Assembly (NCBI GenBank): GCA_963513935.1
Contig: OY740768.1
Location: 33,540,216-33,604,215, forward strand
DNA length: 64,000 bases
Direction: 5' to 3'
DNA from: Aphrophora alni
Lineage: Eukaryota > Arthropoda > Insecta > Hemiptera > Aphrophoridae
The notes beneath the pieces are model-generated. The model did not search any database. It was given only the letters and a program-made list of their open reading frames with translations, and was not told where the DNA came from. This document shows positions 1-9,591 of the stretch, piece after piece; position 1 is the stretch's first letter, and the number at the start of each line of letters is the position of its first letter. Both the position numbers and the translations under genes were made by a program.

Positions 1-64
1 TTTTAGATTTCATGATTGATGATTTTATTTAGTTTAATTTAATTGATATCATGATATCGTTACA
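1..64 (-). repeat. Start of the 3' LTR (truncated by the window)
   Basis: These 64 bases match 6977-7040 without a difference. On the minus strand the LTR begins TGTAACGATATC at base 64, with the usual TG start. The rest of this LTR lies to the left of the window. Confidence 0.92.
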
Positions 65-347
65 GTGTCCCCAGATAAAATTAATTTCCTTTGGAATACT
101 AAGAAATAAATTTTTATCTTAGCCCGTTCACTTATGAACTACAATTTTGTAAAAGAACCTTTTCTAACAATGCCTTCGTCCATTGCGGTTGGCCACATAA
201 CCATACAATAGACCCTTACTTTCTTTTGTCTACTTGCAGGGAATTTCTGACCATTTGTTGTGGGTCATAAATCCTTTCTCCTTCCTTGTTTACATTTTTC
301 TATTGTTATTTTCTCCAGTATTTATTTACACTTTAGCCTAATATTAC
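65..347 (-). other. 3' untranslated stretch of the LTR element with polypurine tract
   Basis: This stretch lies between the integrase stop and the 3' LTR. Directly before the LTR (minus strand, bases 76-65) is the purine-rich run CTGGGGACAC. It sits where plus-strand priming should start, so I take it as the polypurine tract. No reading frame of useful length is present, so there is no env gene. Confidence 0.65.
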
Positions 348-2063
348 CTAACTATGATATTTTTTTAACATCCTACAATTAAATACTCCTCTTTCCTTAT
401 CTTTATTAATGTATCCTAACTTATATGTGGTATTTCCTATTTTATTCCTAATTACATATGGTCCCTCGTACAGTTCACAAAACTTATGATATCGCTTTAG
501 GATTAATTTCGATGGTACGCATGCTCTCACCAAAACTCGTTCTCCTAATTCATACTCCGTGGGTGGGTGTTGTTCATTATACTTCCTCGCATACTTCTCT
601 CGCTTTTCTTTTATCCTAAGATATATTTCCGCATCGCTGGTTATTGGTTCCTTTTGATTATCCGGTTTTATGAGGTATCTTGTCCAACTGCGTGTCGGTT
701 TTCGTTTGAACTGTGCTTCTATGGGAGTTGTTTCGATGGTTTCGTGGTATGATTCGTTGATGCAAGCTTCAATGATTTCCAATATTTTTCCCCAGTCTTG
801 ATGTTTGTCCTTCAATAGAATTCGGCAAAACTGTCCCAGCTGACGCATGATTCGTTCCGCCATGTTTCCTTGTGGATTCCGTATCGCGACTACCTTCTTC
901 CTTATTCCTAGTTCGGCTAGCCCTGCTTCCCATTTCGGTGATGTAAATTGCGTCCCGTTGTCGGATAAAATGCATTTTGGTTCCTGTACTTCCTGTATGT
1001 ATTTCTTCACCTGTTTTAATGTAGTTATGGTTGTTGTATTTCGGACTTTATATAATTTTGTGTACTTTGTAAAAGCGTCTATCATTACGAAAATATATTT
1101 ACATCCTCCAACTGATTTTGGCAAAGGTCCATAGTAATCTACACAGACTAACTCCCCTACCCCTTTTGGTACTATTGGTGATAACTCCGCGTTTCGGTGC
1201 TTAAGGTCAAATTTACATTTTTGACACCTTGGACATTTAATTAGCTCATCTCTGATGTATTTTGCGATGTGGTCTCCTGTAAAATCTTCCTTAAATATCC
1301 GGTAACATTTATTAATTCCTACATGTCCATATACTTCGTGTATCTCCTTAGCTAAAATTTTTACAAAGTTACTAGGTATCATTAATTTCCAAATTTCTTT
1401 TTCCTTCCTAAATAGTTTTCCCTGATATAATTGATAATGTTCCTGAATTTTCTGATTATTTTTATATAAATTTTCTATAATGTTTTTGCAATTTTGATCC
1501 CCATTCTGTACCTTTTCAAAGTTTTTTAAAGTTTTTCCTATTTCTAAATTAAATCCTTTCGCTAATATCAATATCTCTATCAATCTTTCATCGCTTGTTT
1601 CCCGTATTTCCGCGTTGTCTTCTGGGAATCTACTTAATGTGTCCGCTACAACGTTGTCCTTTCCTTTACAATGTTTAATGATTATATTGTACTCCTGGAT
1701 GAGTAAGATCCATCTAGTCATACGGGCATTTAAAAGTCTACAATTATTCATGAATGTAATGGCCTTATTATCTGTGATTACCGTTAATCGCTTCCCTAAC
1801 ACATATGTTCTAAATTTCTTTAGACAGATTACTATACTGTACAGTTCCTTCTCTGCTGTACTGTAAAATTGCTCTGCCCCTTTAAATGTACGGCTGGTGT
1901 ATGCTATCACTGCGACCTCTTGATCGTCCCCAATCTGGTATAGTTGACCTCCTGCTGCGATGTCACTTGCGTCGGTTTGTAAATAAAACATTTTGTTATG
2001 GTCTGGGTGGCGTAGCGTGACTACTTCCTCGAACTCTTTCTTAACCTTTTTTAAAACTTTCAT
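348..2063 (-). CDS. pol: RNase H-integrase part of Gypsy pol
   Basis: This 571-residue frame holds the C-terminal half of a Ty3/Gypsy polyprotein. RNase H spans about residues 25-147, with acidic residues D31 (TDAS), E71 (AEKEL), D98 (TDN) and D141 (ADTLSR). Integrase follows. Its zinc-binding HHCC domain uses H242, H247, C276 and C279. Its catalytic core has D308 (VDYYGP), D367 (SDNGTQF) and E402, with the family's 35-residue spacing between the last two. A GPY/F-type C-terminal module (GPYVIRNKIGNTTYKLG) covers about 528-571, and no chromodomain follows. Integrase would insert the cDNA and RNase H would degrade the RNA template. The listed Met is only the first one in this frame. The protein should be translated as part of Gag-Pol, and the frame is separated from the RT frame by the break at 2047-2052. 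All visible catalytic residues are intact. Confidence 0.93.
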   Translation of the reverse strand: MKVLKKVKKEFEEVVTLRHPDHNKMFYLQTDASDIAAGGQLYQIGDDQEVAVIAYTSRTFKGAEQFYSTAEKELYSIVICLKKFRTYVLGKRLTVITDNKAITFMNNCRLLNARMTRWILLIQEYNIIIKHCKGKDNVVADTLSRFPEDNAEIRETSDERLIEILILAKGFNLEIGKTLKNFEKVQNGDQNCKNIIENLYKNNQKIQEHYQLYQGKLFRKEKEIWKLMIPSNFVKILAKEIHEVYGHVGINKCYRIFKEDFTGDHIAKYIRDELIKCPRCQKCKFDLKHRNAELSPIVPKGVGELVCVDYYGPLPKSVGGCKYIFVMIDAFTKYTKLYKVRNTTTITTLKQVKKYIQEVQEPKCILSDNGTQFTSPKWEAGLAELGIRKKVVAIRNPQGNMAERIMRQLGQFCRILLKDKHQDWGKILEIIEACINESYHETIETTPIEAQFKRKPTRSWTRYLIKPDNQKEPITSDAEIYLRIKEKREKYARKYNEQHPPTEYELGERVLVRACVPSKLILKRYHKFCELYEGPYVIRNKIGNTTYKLGYINKDKERGVFNCRMLKKYHS

Positions 2064-3579
2064 CTATTTCGCTGGTCCATTTGAACTTCGCTCCTTTCTT
2101 TAATAACTCTTGTAGCGGTGCTGTTACAGATGCATATTTTTTTGAAAATTTGTGATAAAAGTTGGTAAGTCCTAGAAAACCTTTTAATTGTCTCGCTGTC
2201 TTTGGTCGTGGAAAATTTCTTATAGCGGCCATCTTGTTTTCCTGTGGTTTAATCCCTTGAGTAGTTAATAAAAATCCTAAATATTCTATCTCCTGCCTAC
2301 AGAAATTTGATTTATTTATATTCACCGTTAAATTAGCGTTTTTTAATACCTCCAAAACTTTTTCAATTTGATTTATGTGTTCCGTCCAATTTTCTGCCAG
2401 ACACAAACAATCATCAACATACAAGGTAAGAAATTGTTTTACTTCGTCGGTTAATATTGAATTTAGGCCCCTTGTTAGACTGGCTAAACTAGTACTCAAC
2501 CCAAACGGCACGGTCTTGTAGCGGTAGCATAACCCTTTATGTAAGAAATCGGTGTAATCTCTACTTTCTACATGTAGTGGTATCTGCCAAAAACTACTAG
2601 TTAAGTCGAAGCTGCTCATCCATTTAATCCTTTTCTCTATTGTTAAAAGTTCTTGTATTGGCTGCGATCCCTCATAATCCGGAACAGTTCGTGCGTTTAT
2701 GATCCTTGCGTCCAAACATATCCTTACACTCCCATCCTTTTTACAGACTGGAACTATAGGGTTGATATATGGGCTGTTGCACCTTTCAATTATGCCGTAT
2801 TCTAGCATTCTTTTTATTTCAAGGTCAACACTCTCTCTGAACTTCATCGCAATAGGCCAACTCCTTTGACAGTATGGGCTTTGGTCTGTTACTTTTAATT
2901 TATGCTGATATGTTTTTATTAATCCTGGTTTTTTACAAAATACATTTTTATACTTAATCAAAATTTTGCTTAATTGCTGCCTTTGTTCTTCTGAAATATG
3001 CCCTAACTCATTAATTTTACTAAAAATTTCTTCCTGACTGGTTTCATAATCTTCCTTAATCATGTGTTGGATTAGCGTTTGATTGTATTTTTCTTCCGGG
3101 TCCTCAAACATAATTTCTCCCTTTATACCATAATTATTATCTTCAGCAATGGTATTTAATTCTAACTTATTACTAATAAAATCGACGACAGCCTTATTTT
3201 TCACTAAAAAGTCTAATCCTAATATGCAATTCCTAATTAATTCTGGTACTATGATGAAGTGAATGTCTATCATGAACTGTCCTACTTTTGTCTTAATAAT
3301 AATCTGTTTTTTCACATTTTTCGAACGTAAGCCTGTAGCCCCTATTACCTTTACTCCGGCAACTGGTAATTCTTCAAATTTTCCCATTATTTCTTTGTTT
3401 TCGAAATAATACCGTTCCGACAAGGAATTAAACTCGCAACCTGTATCCACTAACGCTTGTAATTTTAATTTATTAAATTCTATTTTTATTTCGGGACATT
3501 TAGTTAAATTCTTATCTATTAAACATGGGTTATCCTTGGCTTCTAAACAATCCTTTAGGTCTGTAAATAACGTATTCAT
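2041..3579 (-). CDS. pol: Protease-reverse transcriptase part of Gypsy pol
   Basis: This 512-residue frame has an aspartic protease at about residues 30-130, with the active-site triad D45-T-G47 and the second conserved segment ILGLDF (119-124). Reverse transcriptase covers about 240-470. It shows the fingers motif PVCKKDGSVRICLDAR, the first catalytic aspartate D325 (SSFDLTSSFWQI), PFGLSTS, and the catalytic box YVDD at 387-390. The connection motif LKGFLGLTNFYHKF follows. The frame stops shortly after the connection region, at the start of the RNase H linker, because of a one-base frame change at an A-run (2047-2052). The frame is open upstream of the first Met for 19 codons, back to the UGA that ends gag, and it is in the same phase as gag. 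Expression by readthrough is therefore possible. Catalytic residues appear intact. Confidence 0.93.
   Translation of the reverse strand: MNTLFTDLKDCLEAKDNPCLIDKNLTKCPEIKIEFNKLKLQALVDTGCEFNSLSERYYFENKEIMGKFEELPVAGVKVIGATGLRSKNVKKQIIIKTKVGQFMIDIHFIIVPELIRNCILGLDFLVKNKAVVDFISNKLELNTIAEDNNYGIKGEIMFEDPEEKYNQTLIQHMIKEDYETSQEEIFSKINELGHISEEQRQQLSKILIKYKNVFCKKPGLIKTYQHKLKVTDQSPYCQRSWPIAMKFRESVDLEIKRMLEYGIIERCNSPYINPIVPVCKKDGSVRICLDARIINARTVPDYEGSQPIQELLTIEKRIKWMSSFDLTSSFWQIPLHVESRDYTDFLHKGLCYRYKTVPFGLSTSLASLTRGLNSILTDEVKQFLTLYVDDCLCLAENWTEHINQIEKVLEVLKNANLTVNINKSNFCRQEIEYLGFLLTTQGIKPQENKMAAIRNFPRPKTARQLKGFLGLTNFYHKFSKKYASVTAPLQELLKKGAKFKWTSEIDESFKKG
2047..2052 (-). other. Six-A run at the frame break within pol
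   Basis: The reverse-transcriptase frame ends a few codons after this homopolymer. The RNase H frame overlaps it in the +1 phase, and protein similarity continues across the junction. The simplest reading is a one-base gain in the A-run. An assembly error, or a programmed +1 shift, cannot be excluded from sequence alone. The bases do not form a canonical X XXY YYZ slippery heptamer in the upstream frame. Confidence 0.8.
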
Positions 3580-3639
3580 TATGCTAGTATGTCGTAAATC
3601 TCCTTGTCGGTCATGGCTTACGTCCCCTTGTGAATTTCA
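3580..3639 (-). promoter_or_regulatory. In-frame UGA plus 19-codon open linker between gag and pol
   Basis: Gag ends with TGA at 3639-3637 in the context AAG TGA AAT TCA. The same frame then stays open for 19 codons to the first Met of the protease frame and on through RT. Only one stop codon therefore separates gag from pol. This is the layout seen in retroviruses that use stop-codon suppression, rather than the -1 overlap common in Gypsy elements. A chance nonsense mutation in a fused gag-pol is the alternative. Confidence 0.6.
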
Positions 3640-5139
3640 CTTTTCCTTTCTGTTTGGAATTTGTTCCTTTACAACTCGCCTGTCTTGACTTCTAGGGTCA
3701 TTGCTCGCACGTGCATTGTACCCTGCCCCTCGCCATTCTTGTCGTCGGTCATTGTTTTCACGCCAATGGGTCGGTCTGTCATTCATCGGTCTACCCCAAT
3801 TGTTTTGTCTGTTGTCATACTCCCTTTTATTTTCATCGGTTCTTTCCCTTTCTTGAAACCGCTCGATTTTTGCATAATCGAACTCCATTAATAATTTAAT
3901 AAAATCCTGCTTCTTTTTAATTCCCCTTGTAATTACAGCTATTAACACGTTAGGGTGAAAATGTTTCCCTGTCTTATAGACTAGCTGATCTTCTGTTAAA
4001 GGTGGGCTTAACTCCGAACACTGTAGCATTAAATTCTCTACATACGAAATAGCTTCACCGCCCATTCTCCCGTGAAATTTTCCGAACTCTAGATGGTCCC
4101 TTATCTTAGCCTGAATTATTTCATTAAAATACTTTTCCCTAAATTGTTCCTCAAATTCCTTGAATTCCTTTACACTACTTCGATGCAATTCCCACCAAAT
4201 CAACGCCTCGTCTTTAAGATATCTGCCGATCCAATTAATACTATTTGTTAGGGTACTTTCGCTTATTTCTTTCATAATATTAAGAAATTGTATCGGAAAA
4301 CGCTCCTTCCCTGAAAAACTGATATTTCTTATTTCCGGTTCGTTAATATAGCCTTCACCTGTGTTTCGTACATTCTTAATTTTCCTATCTAAATCGACGA
4401 GCTTCTGCGCAACTTCAGCCGTCTTCTTCGCAACTTCGTCGATTTTTGCGTTGCTACTTTCAAAAATTTTCACGCATTTCTCCCCGATTTCTACGTCCTT
4501 TTCCGCGAGTTCTTCTATTCTTGCGTTCACGATCACTCCACGGTTTTCGATCTCTTTTACGCGATTCTCCGATTCCGCGCGATATCCACTTATTCGAACG
4601 CCGATTTCTTCCTCCGTTTTCTTCAGCTTTTCGTCGAAGCCCGATCTAATTTCCGCGACCGATTGTTCGATTTTTTCGACGCGACTGTTCATTCCGTTAA
4701 AACGCTCCTCGATTTTCTTGTTTAATCTTACTTCAACTGAGGCTACACTATTTTTGATTTCTTCCGCGTTTTTCTTATTTTCTTCCCTCATTTTACGGAT
4801 TTCCTCCCATTTTTCTTTTTCGGATTTTTCCCTGATTTTTTCTGATTTCTCCCTAGTTTCTTCCATATTTTTCAGAAAAGCTAGTAAACTTGCCATGTTC
4901 GCGTCTCCCGACTGTCCTTCTGACGTTGTTGCTATGCCTACATTTCTGTCTACTGTCCCCGCCCGTGAATCTACGCTATTTTCTAATTCTGGGTTTCTAT
5001 TATTGTCTAACATTCCTAATTCATTCCCTTCTTGATTAAAATTTTCGGCCTCTAACCCCAATTGATTATTAATTTCATTTTCATTAGCCATTTTTAAATC
5101 CAATACCCTTTTCCTACTTCTAGTTAGCATAAAAAACAC
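3637..5139 (-). CDS. gag: Gag-like structural protein
   Basis: This 500-residue frame is upstream of and in phase with pol. Residues about 90-265 are rich in Glu, Lys and Arg and form a long predicted coiled coil (repeats such as EKSEKIREKSEKEKWEEI). Residues about 275-420 read as a capsid-like region, with WIGRYLKDEALIWWELHR, FREKYFNEIIQAKIRDHLEF and SYVENLMLQCSELSPPLTE, which resemble retrotransposon Gag capsid helices. The tail (about 425-500) is rich in Arg, Asn and Gly and probably binds nucleic acid. No CCHC zinc knuckle is present. Two starts are possible: the Met at 5139 and a Met 16 codons later, before ANENEI. It should form the particle in which reverse transcription occurs. Identification rests on position and composition more than on strong motif matches. 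Confidence 0.85.
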   Translation of the reverse strand: MFFMLTRSRKRVLDLKMANENEINNQLGLEAENFNQEGNELGMLDNNRNPELENSVDSRAGTVDRNVGIATTSEGQSGDANMASLLAFLKNMEETREKSEKIREKSEKEKWEEIRKMREENKKNAEEIKNSVASVEVRLNKKIEERFNGMNSRVEKIEQSVAEIRSGFDEKLKKTEEEIGVRISGYRAESENRVKEIENRGVIVNARIEELAEKDVEIGEKCVKIFESSNAKIDEVAKKTAEVAQKLVDLDRKIKNVRNTGEGYINEPEIRNISFSGKERFPIQFLNIMKEISESTLTNSINWIGRYLKDEALIWWELHRSSVKEFKEFEEQFREKYFNEIIQAKIRDHLEFGKFHGRMGGEAISYVENLMLQCSELSPPLTEDQLVYKTGKHFHPNVLIAVITRGIKKKQDFIKLLMEFDYAKIERFQERERTDENKREYDNRQNNWGRPMNDRPTHWRENNDRRQEWRGAGYNARASNDPRSQDRRVVKEQIPNRKEK

Positions 5140-5252
5140 AATTCTACTTTTATTCTATAATATAACCTAACACAAATTTTCCTGCAACAATATTATATTA
5201 CTTATTCTACAAACAATCTTATTACTAACAATTAATGTTTCACTTTAATTGA
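5140..5252 (-). other. Leader between primer-binding site and gag
   Basis: This is about 113 bases of A+T-rich untranslated sequence between the PBS and the gag start. I see no splice or packaging signal that I can name. Confidence 0.5.
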
Positions 5253-5272
5253 GCCACCGCGGTTGGACGCCA
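5253..5272 (-). other. Probable tRNA primer-binding site
   Basis: On the minus strand this reads TGGCGTCCAACCGCGGTGGC. It starts with TGG, the complement of a tRNA CCA end, and lies just upstream of the gag leader where minus-strand DNA synthesis would be primed. It resembles the TTTGGCGCCCAACG-type PBS of many animal retrotransposons. I cannot say which tRNA would pair with it. Its inner part is close to a palindrome (CCACCGCGGT). Confidence 0.6.
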
Positions 5273-5525
5273 AATATAACAATGGAAGTTGTTATATATA
5301 ATTATTTTGATTATAATTTATGATTTAATCTTGCCACACGTTGTGCGACAAATATAACAATGAAGCTACACCTGCTTTGCTAATTATTTTAATTTCACCT
5401 TTAATTATTTAAGCCACACGTTGGAATGCCAAATATAACATTTAAGATGTTAGATTTACTTATTTATTTTTAAAAAATCACACGTTGGTGAGCCAGATAT
5501 AACAATGGAAGTTTGTTATATGTTT
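5253..5525 (-). repeat. Four PBS-like repeat units at the LTR/leader junction
   Basis: Four related segments begin at 5253, 5333, 5413 and 5478, spaced 80, 80 and 65 bases. On the plus strand each reads roughly GCCACACGTTGG, then about five bases, then CCAAATATAACAATGG. Two of them (first and fourth) also contain the short inverted repeat AACAA-TGGAAG-TTGTT. The first unit contains the best PBS match. The other three look like degenerate duplicates that would lie within the end of the LTR. Confidence 0.75.
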
Positions 5526-7040
5526 TTATCTTGCAACACTACTAAAAAGGAACAACTTATGATTATTCCTCATAAACAACACCGTTTACCTGGATAAAAC
5601 AATCTCTTTCTTTTAATTTTTTAAAAGAACAAAATTACAATAGCAATAAACATATACATGGAATTTATACTTACTTATCTAGAAAACATTTACTCTCCAT
5701 TCATTCCTTAAGATTAATTTATTTATCATAGACAATTTTTTAAAATTACAAATTTACTTTATTTTAACTCTTGTTAAAATCTTCAAATTATCAGTTCCTT
5801 TTAGTTTAATATTTTTCTTTACAATTTTATTTAAGACTTTAAATTATTATTAACATTGATCATCTTTTTATTTAATCTCGGCTAGCTCAGTTCTTTACAA
5901 TTAATTTAAAAAACAACAACAAAATCTTAATCTCGGGTCTTGGGTTTTTTTGAATGGCTCAATCGAAAGTGAAATCAATTCTAGGTGAATTTAATAATTA
6001 ACAATTAATTGGTTTTGTACTTATCAAATCTGCTGGTCCTTCTTGCTCGGTCAGTTAGCACTTTACACTCCACCTAACTTTAATTTATCCTTTTATTAAA
6101 CGAAAAAAAACACAAAACACCACACTGCTTAAACACTTTCCGTTGGTATTTAACGTTGTCTCTCTTTCCCAGATGCCGTTCCAAATAGGCCTCTCCTTCC
6201 TCGAAATCGTCCCAAAATCTGTCTCTCCTTCCTTGTAGTCGTTCCAAAATTACAGCGCCTGTTCTACGATGATTGGTCCCTCCTTCCTCTGGTGAATTTA
6301 AACTCCTTTTCCAAATCTGTCTTTTTGTTAAGAACTCCACAAACTCCAAATCTAATTTCCTTTACTAATTCAAACTTTCTTTACTTCAATTCAACTTTAC
6401 TTTCAACTTATCAAAAACCTTTAAATATAACGAGACTTCCTGTCCCTTACTCGCTGAAAAGAAAAACTATTCTTTTGTACACAGCGCACTTTTGCTGTGT
6501 ACGCGACCTTCCGTCGTGGCGACTCTGGTAAGACTCCCCTAACAAACTATTTTCTAATGTTCCTTCTCTAAACACTGTTTTTCGCGCCCTGTTCGCTGAT
6601 TTGTCGATTTCTACCAACTTTCTCTGCTTACGACTTTCGCAATTCCTACTGGTTGTTTTTGAATTCTGCCGTTGTGTTTTTTAAGTTTGGAGCGTCTCCG
6701 ATTGGCCGACCTACTTTCTACTTGCGTTTTTCTAAAATACCGTTATAATGATGCTTTCCCTTGATTTCTCTTTTTTTTTCTAGTAAAAACTCTGCTACCC
6801 TAAGAATTCCGTTATGTACACACGTGTTGGCCTCAAGGTTCTTGAAATCTTAGTGTTATTGTAGCCTAGCACGTACAATTTTTATTACAGGCGGCATCTG
6901 CCGTTTTCTCTTCATTTGTTTCTTAACATGGTTCTATATTTATTATTTTATTCAAGTTATATTTTAATTTATTTATTTTTAGATTTCATGATTGATGATT
7001 TTATTTAGTTTAATTTAATTGATATCATGATATCGTTACA
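5273..7040 (-). repeat. 5' LTR of the Gypsy-like element (lower edge inferred)
   Basis: The outer edge at 7040 is firm: it matches the other LTR and begins TGTAACG. The inner edge is inferred from the PBS at 5272, giving about 1.77 kb, which is long for the family. It cannot be confirmed because the other LTR is off the window. It contains the palindrome GATATCATGATATC (7021-7034) near its start, a pyrimidine-rich section (about 6170-6300) and the PBS-like repeats at its end. The reading frames inside it look accidental. Confidence 0.75.
6177..6260. repeat. Short tandem repeat inside the 5' LTR, ~32-bp unit
   Basis: Two and a half units start with CGTTCCAAAT or CGTCCCAAAAT and run through CTCTCCTTCCT, at 6177, 6208 and 6240. 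The units are slightly diverged. They may be LTR promoter/enhancer repeats, but nothing shows binding. Confidence 0.6.
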
Positions 7041-8068
7041 ACATGTTATATAAGATAGTAAATATTGAACAAACATCTCAAACACTATTGTATCCATAAC
7101 CATATTTAGTCGATTACAGTAATCTGTCGAAATTAGTAATCATTTGAAGAAAAAAGGGGGGAAAAAAAAAACGTAATTTTTCAGACGGGCAAATTAAGGT
7201 AATCGTTTATTATTTAATGTTAGTAAATAAAAACATTATTAATTTATGTTTATCAATGTAATAATTAAAACACCAATATATTCTTGTGAGAGAGTTAGAT
7301 ACTTTTTTTGTAGAAATTGAATAAGGTGACAGATATTTCTTGTCATATTATTTTCTACAACAGAGCACAAATCAACATTATAACAAGAAATACTACTTTA
7401 TCATGTTATATTATTTTCTCTGAAGAGAAATGTTGAGAACGCCAGCACATGTACAAAACCTATCCATCATAAAGTTTGCATGTAAATATCACAAGACCTA
7501 TTGTATTTTAGCCAGAGTATAAAGCACCGTAGGTCAGGCAACACTGGGAATAGGTTTAGGTTAGTAGATTTATGGTCACGAATATTTATTTTGTTTTATT
7601 GAAGCCTTATTTACCGAAATTAAAGGGGAATAAGTATAAATATCTTTAGAAACTTTATCGTGTTAAATTTCTACTGTTTTCATACCCAAATTGTGTAAGA
7701 ACGGTTTAACATGTAAAGTGTCATTTTGAAATCATCTTGGGTTAATAATCTGTTGTTTTTTTTATAACAAAAATTAATTTTTTATTTGTTCTTTTTTTTG
7801 TGTGGTTCAACGTTTTTTCTCGCTATGATAAAACACAACATCCCATTTTATACAATTAACTGTATTTACGTCATTCGGTATCACCGTATGTCCCATGAAT
7901 CTTAAACATAATTATACTATCAATGTAGCTATTTAAATTTTTAAATAGCTAGACGAGTCTTTATTCATTTTTACTCTCTCACAATTACGAATTCAGAGAA
8001 ATATATGCGATTTTCCAAAATCGATATTTATTTAAAAAAATAAACATTGAATTTAACTTGTCTGATGT
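7041..8068. other. A+T-rich stretch with no gene
   Basis: This is the right flank of the LTR element. I see no coding frame or recognisable repeat. Confidence 0.6.
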
Positions 8069-8069
8069 T

Positions 8070-8260
8070 TTACAATTTCTCACAATTTACGTTTATTAAA
8101 TGAAACGCATTTCAACGACAATGTGATGTTGATACATCTTCAGTGATGTATGAGATACAGTTATAGTTTGATTATTGTAGCTCATGCATCACTAAAGATT
8201 GTAACATTGCGGTTAAAACGCGTTTGATTTAATAAACGTAAATTGTGAGAAATTGTATTC
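8070..8260. mobile_element. Fold-back element with hammerhead-like arms
   Basis: The left arm (about 8070-8154) and right arm (about 8181-8260) are inverted copies, for example TACAATTTCTCACAATTTAC against its complement at 8237-8256. About 26 bases separate them. The minus strand of the left arm contains ATCACTGAAGATG...GTCGTTGAAATGCGTT, a decayed form of the hammerhead-like core seen intact at 56748-56792. Central sequence (a GAGNTACA..AATCAAAC-type motif) is also shared with that element, so the two belong to one family. Confidence 0.7.
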
Positions 8261-9590
8261 AAGTTTTATTATAATTTTGAGTTTTTCGTAGATATGTAGC
8301 TTTGTGAGATCCGCTGAGCCCAAATGAGTCAACTCATTTTAATTAAAATTGGTATGCTGTGTATATTTTTGTAATACCTAAACATTAATTTTTTTTTCAA
8401 TAGACAAAATTTGGGGAGTAGTTGACATAAAACCAAAATTAAAGATTTTATCAAAATTAGTTTTAACTATTTTTTTTGATTTTTTATTATACTAAAATCT
8501 AACCTTTCAGAACCCTCCAAAAAACATATTAGACGCAATCACTCCAAAAATGAATGTTCCTGAGTCATCGGTAAAAAGCACGACAAAATCTGTCAACGTT
8601 AACGAAAGATTATTCTATACCAACCATCTTATTTCCCCATAAGAAGTACATGGGGGGGGGGGAGGGAGACAATATAAATAAAAAACTTACATTTTTTATC
8701 ACTTAAATACAATTTAGAATCTTTTTGGAGAGATAGTTTTGGAGTGAAGTCGTTGGATTTTCTCACTTCAATATAATATAGAAAAGTTTTTGGGGGAGAT
8801 AGCAACGAATATTATTTTGGATTTGCTTATGGGTGTATGAGAACATTAATACAATGTTTGTATACAGTTAATTTCCGGTTTCAAATTTTTTATTTGATTT
8901 TATGAATTGTGTATTATATAAATGTCTATTTTACAAAAAAAAAACTTTTTTTGCATAAAATACAGTTTTCGATTATTGCGTTGTTGATGAGATTACTGCA
9001 TTACCCTTTCAAATTTTATGTTAGTAGACAAGTACTAAACTGTTTATATTTTCCTTTTCGTCAGATATAATTTTAATATTTATTCATTAAGTTTATAATC
9101 AAGTTTTAATTTGCAATGTTACATTTTGCAACAACTATGTTTTGGGCAAAAGTTAAACCTTCGATTGAAATTAGTTCACTAATCATATAAACACAAATTT
9201 AAAAATATATGTGTGTATAATAATAAATTCTTTTAAATAGTGTTTATTTCAATAAGATTACATACACATATTATTGATATTTATAGCCATAGTATGTTAA
9301 TTCTTATTTATTATTGATATAGATTATTCAAACATTGTCATTATTTGTCTGTATAAACAAAATAATATACCACATTTTGAAATGGTTATATCTACTCATT
9401 TTATCAAATGATAAACATAGAACATAAATATTATGAATTTAACTATTATAGTCAGTAGCCTAGGATTGTGTTAGAAACTGAAACAAAAACTAGTTCCTAC
9501 GACAAGAATCCAAACTATAAATAATTTTATTTTTAACATACTTCTAAGCAACTACGTCCTATTTCATACTTTATAGCCTATTCTAGGATT
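8261..9590. other. A+T-rich stretch with no gene
   Basis: I see no coding frame. A G-run (8651-8660) and two similar phrases around TTTTGG(A/G)GGAGATAG (about 8722 and 8788) are the only local irregularities. Confidence 0.6.
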
Positions 9591-9591
9591 A

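Larger units (their letters stand above)
1..7040 (-). mobile_element. Ty3/Gypsy-like LTR retrotransposon, 3' LTR cut by window edge
   Basis: On the minus strand the order is LTR, primer-binding site, gag, protease-RT, RNase H-integrase, polypurine tract, LTR. RNase H lies before integrase, which is the Ty3/Gypsy (Metaviridae) order; Copia-type elements put integrase first. No env-like reading frame lies between integrase and the 3' LTR. Bases 1-64 and 6977-7040 are identical, so both LTR ends are present and the copy looks young. Two lesions or recoding sites interrupt the polyprotein: an in-frame UGA after gag (3637-3639) and a frame change in an A-run (2047-2052). The target-site duplication cannot be checked because the left LTR continues beyond the window. 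Confidence 0.93.

Noticed and set aside
4361..5035. 224-codon plus-strand frame opposite gag
   Set aside because: It is the antisense of the coiled-coil part of gag; Ser/Phe-rich composition mirrors Glu/Lys codons. The shorter plus frames over 567-1866 and 3661-4649 are similar shadows.
6080..6349. 89-codon minus frame inside the 5' LTR
   Set aside because: It arises from the short CGTTCCAAAT...CTCCTTCC repeat and has no protein signature. The overlapping plus frame 6292-6531 is also without signature.
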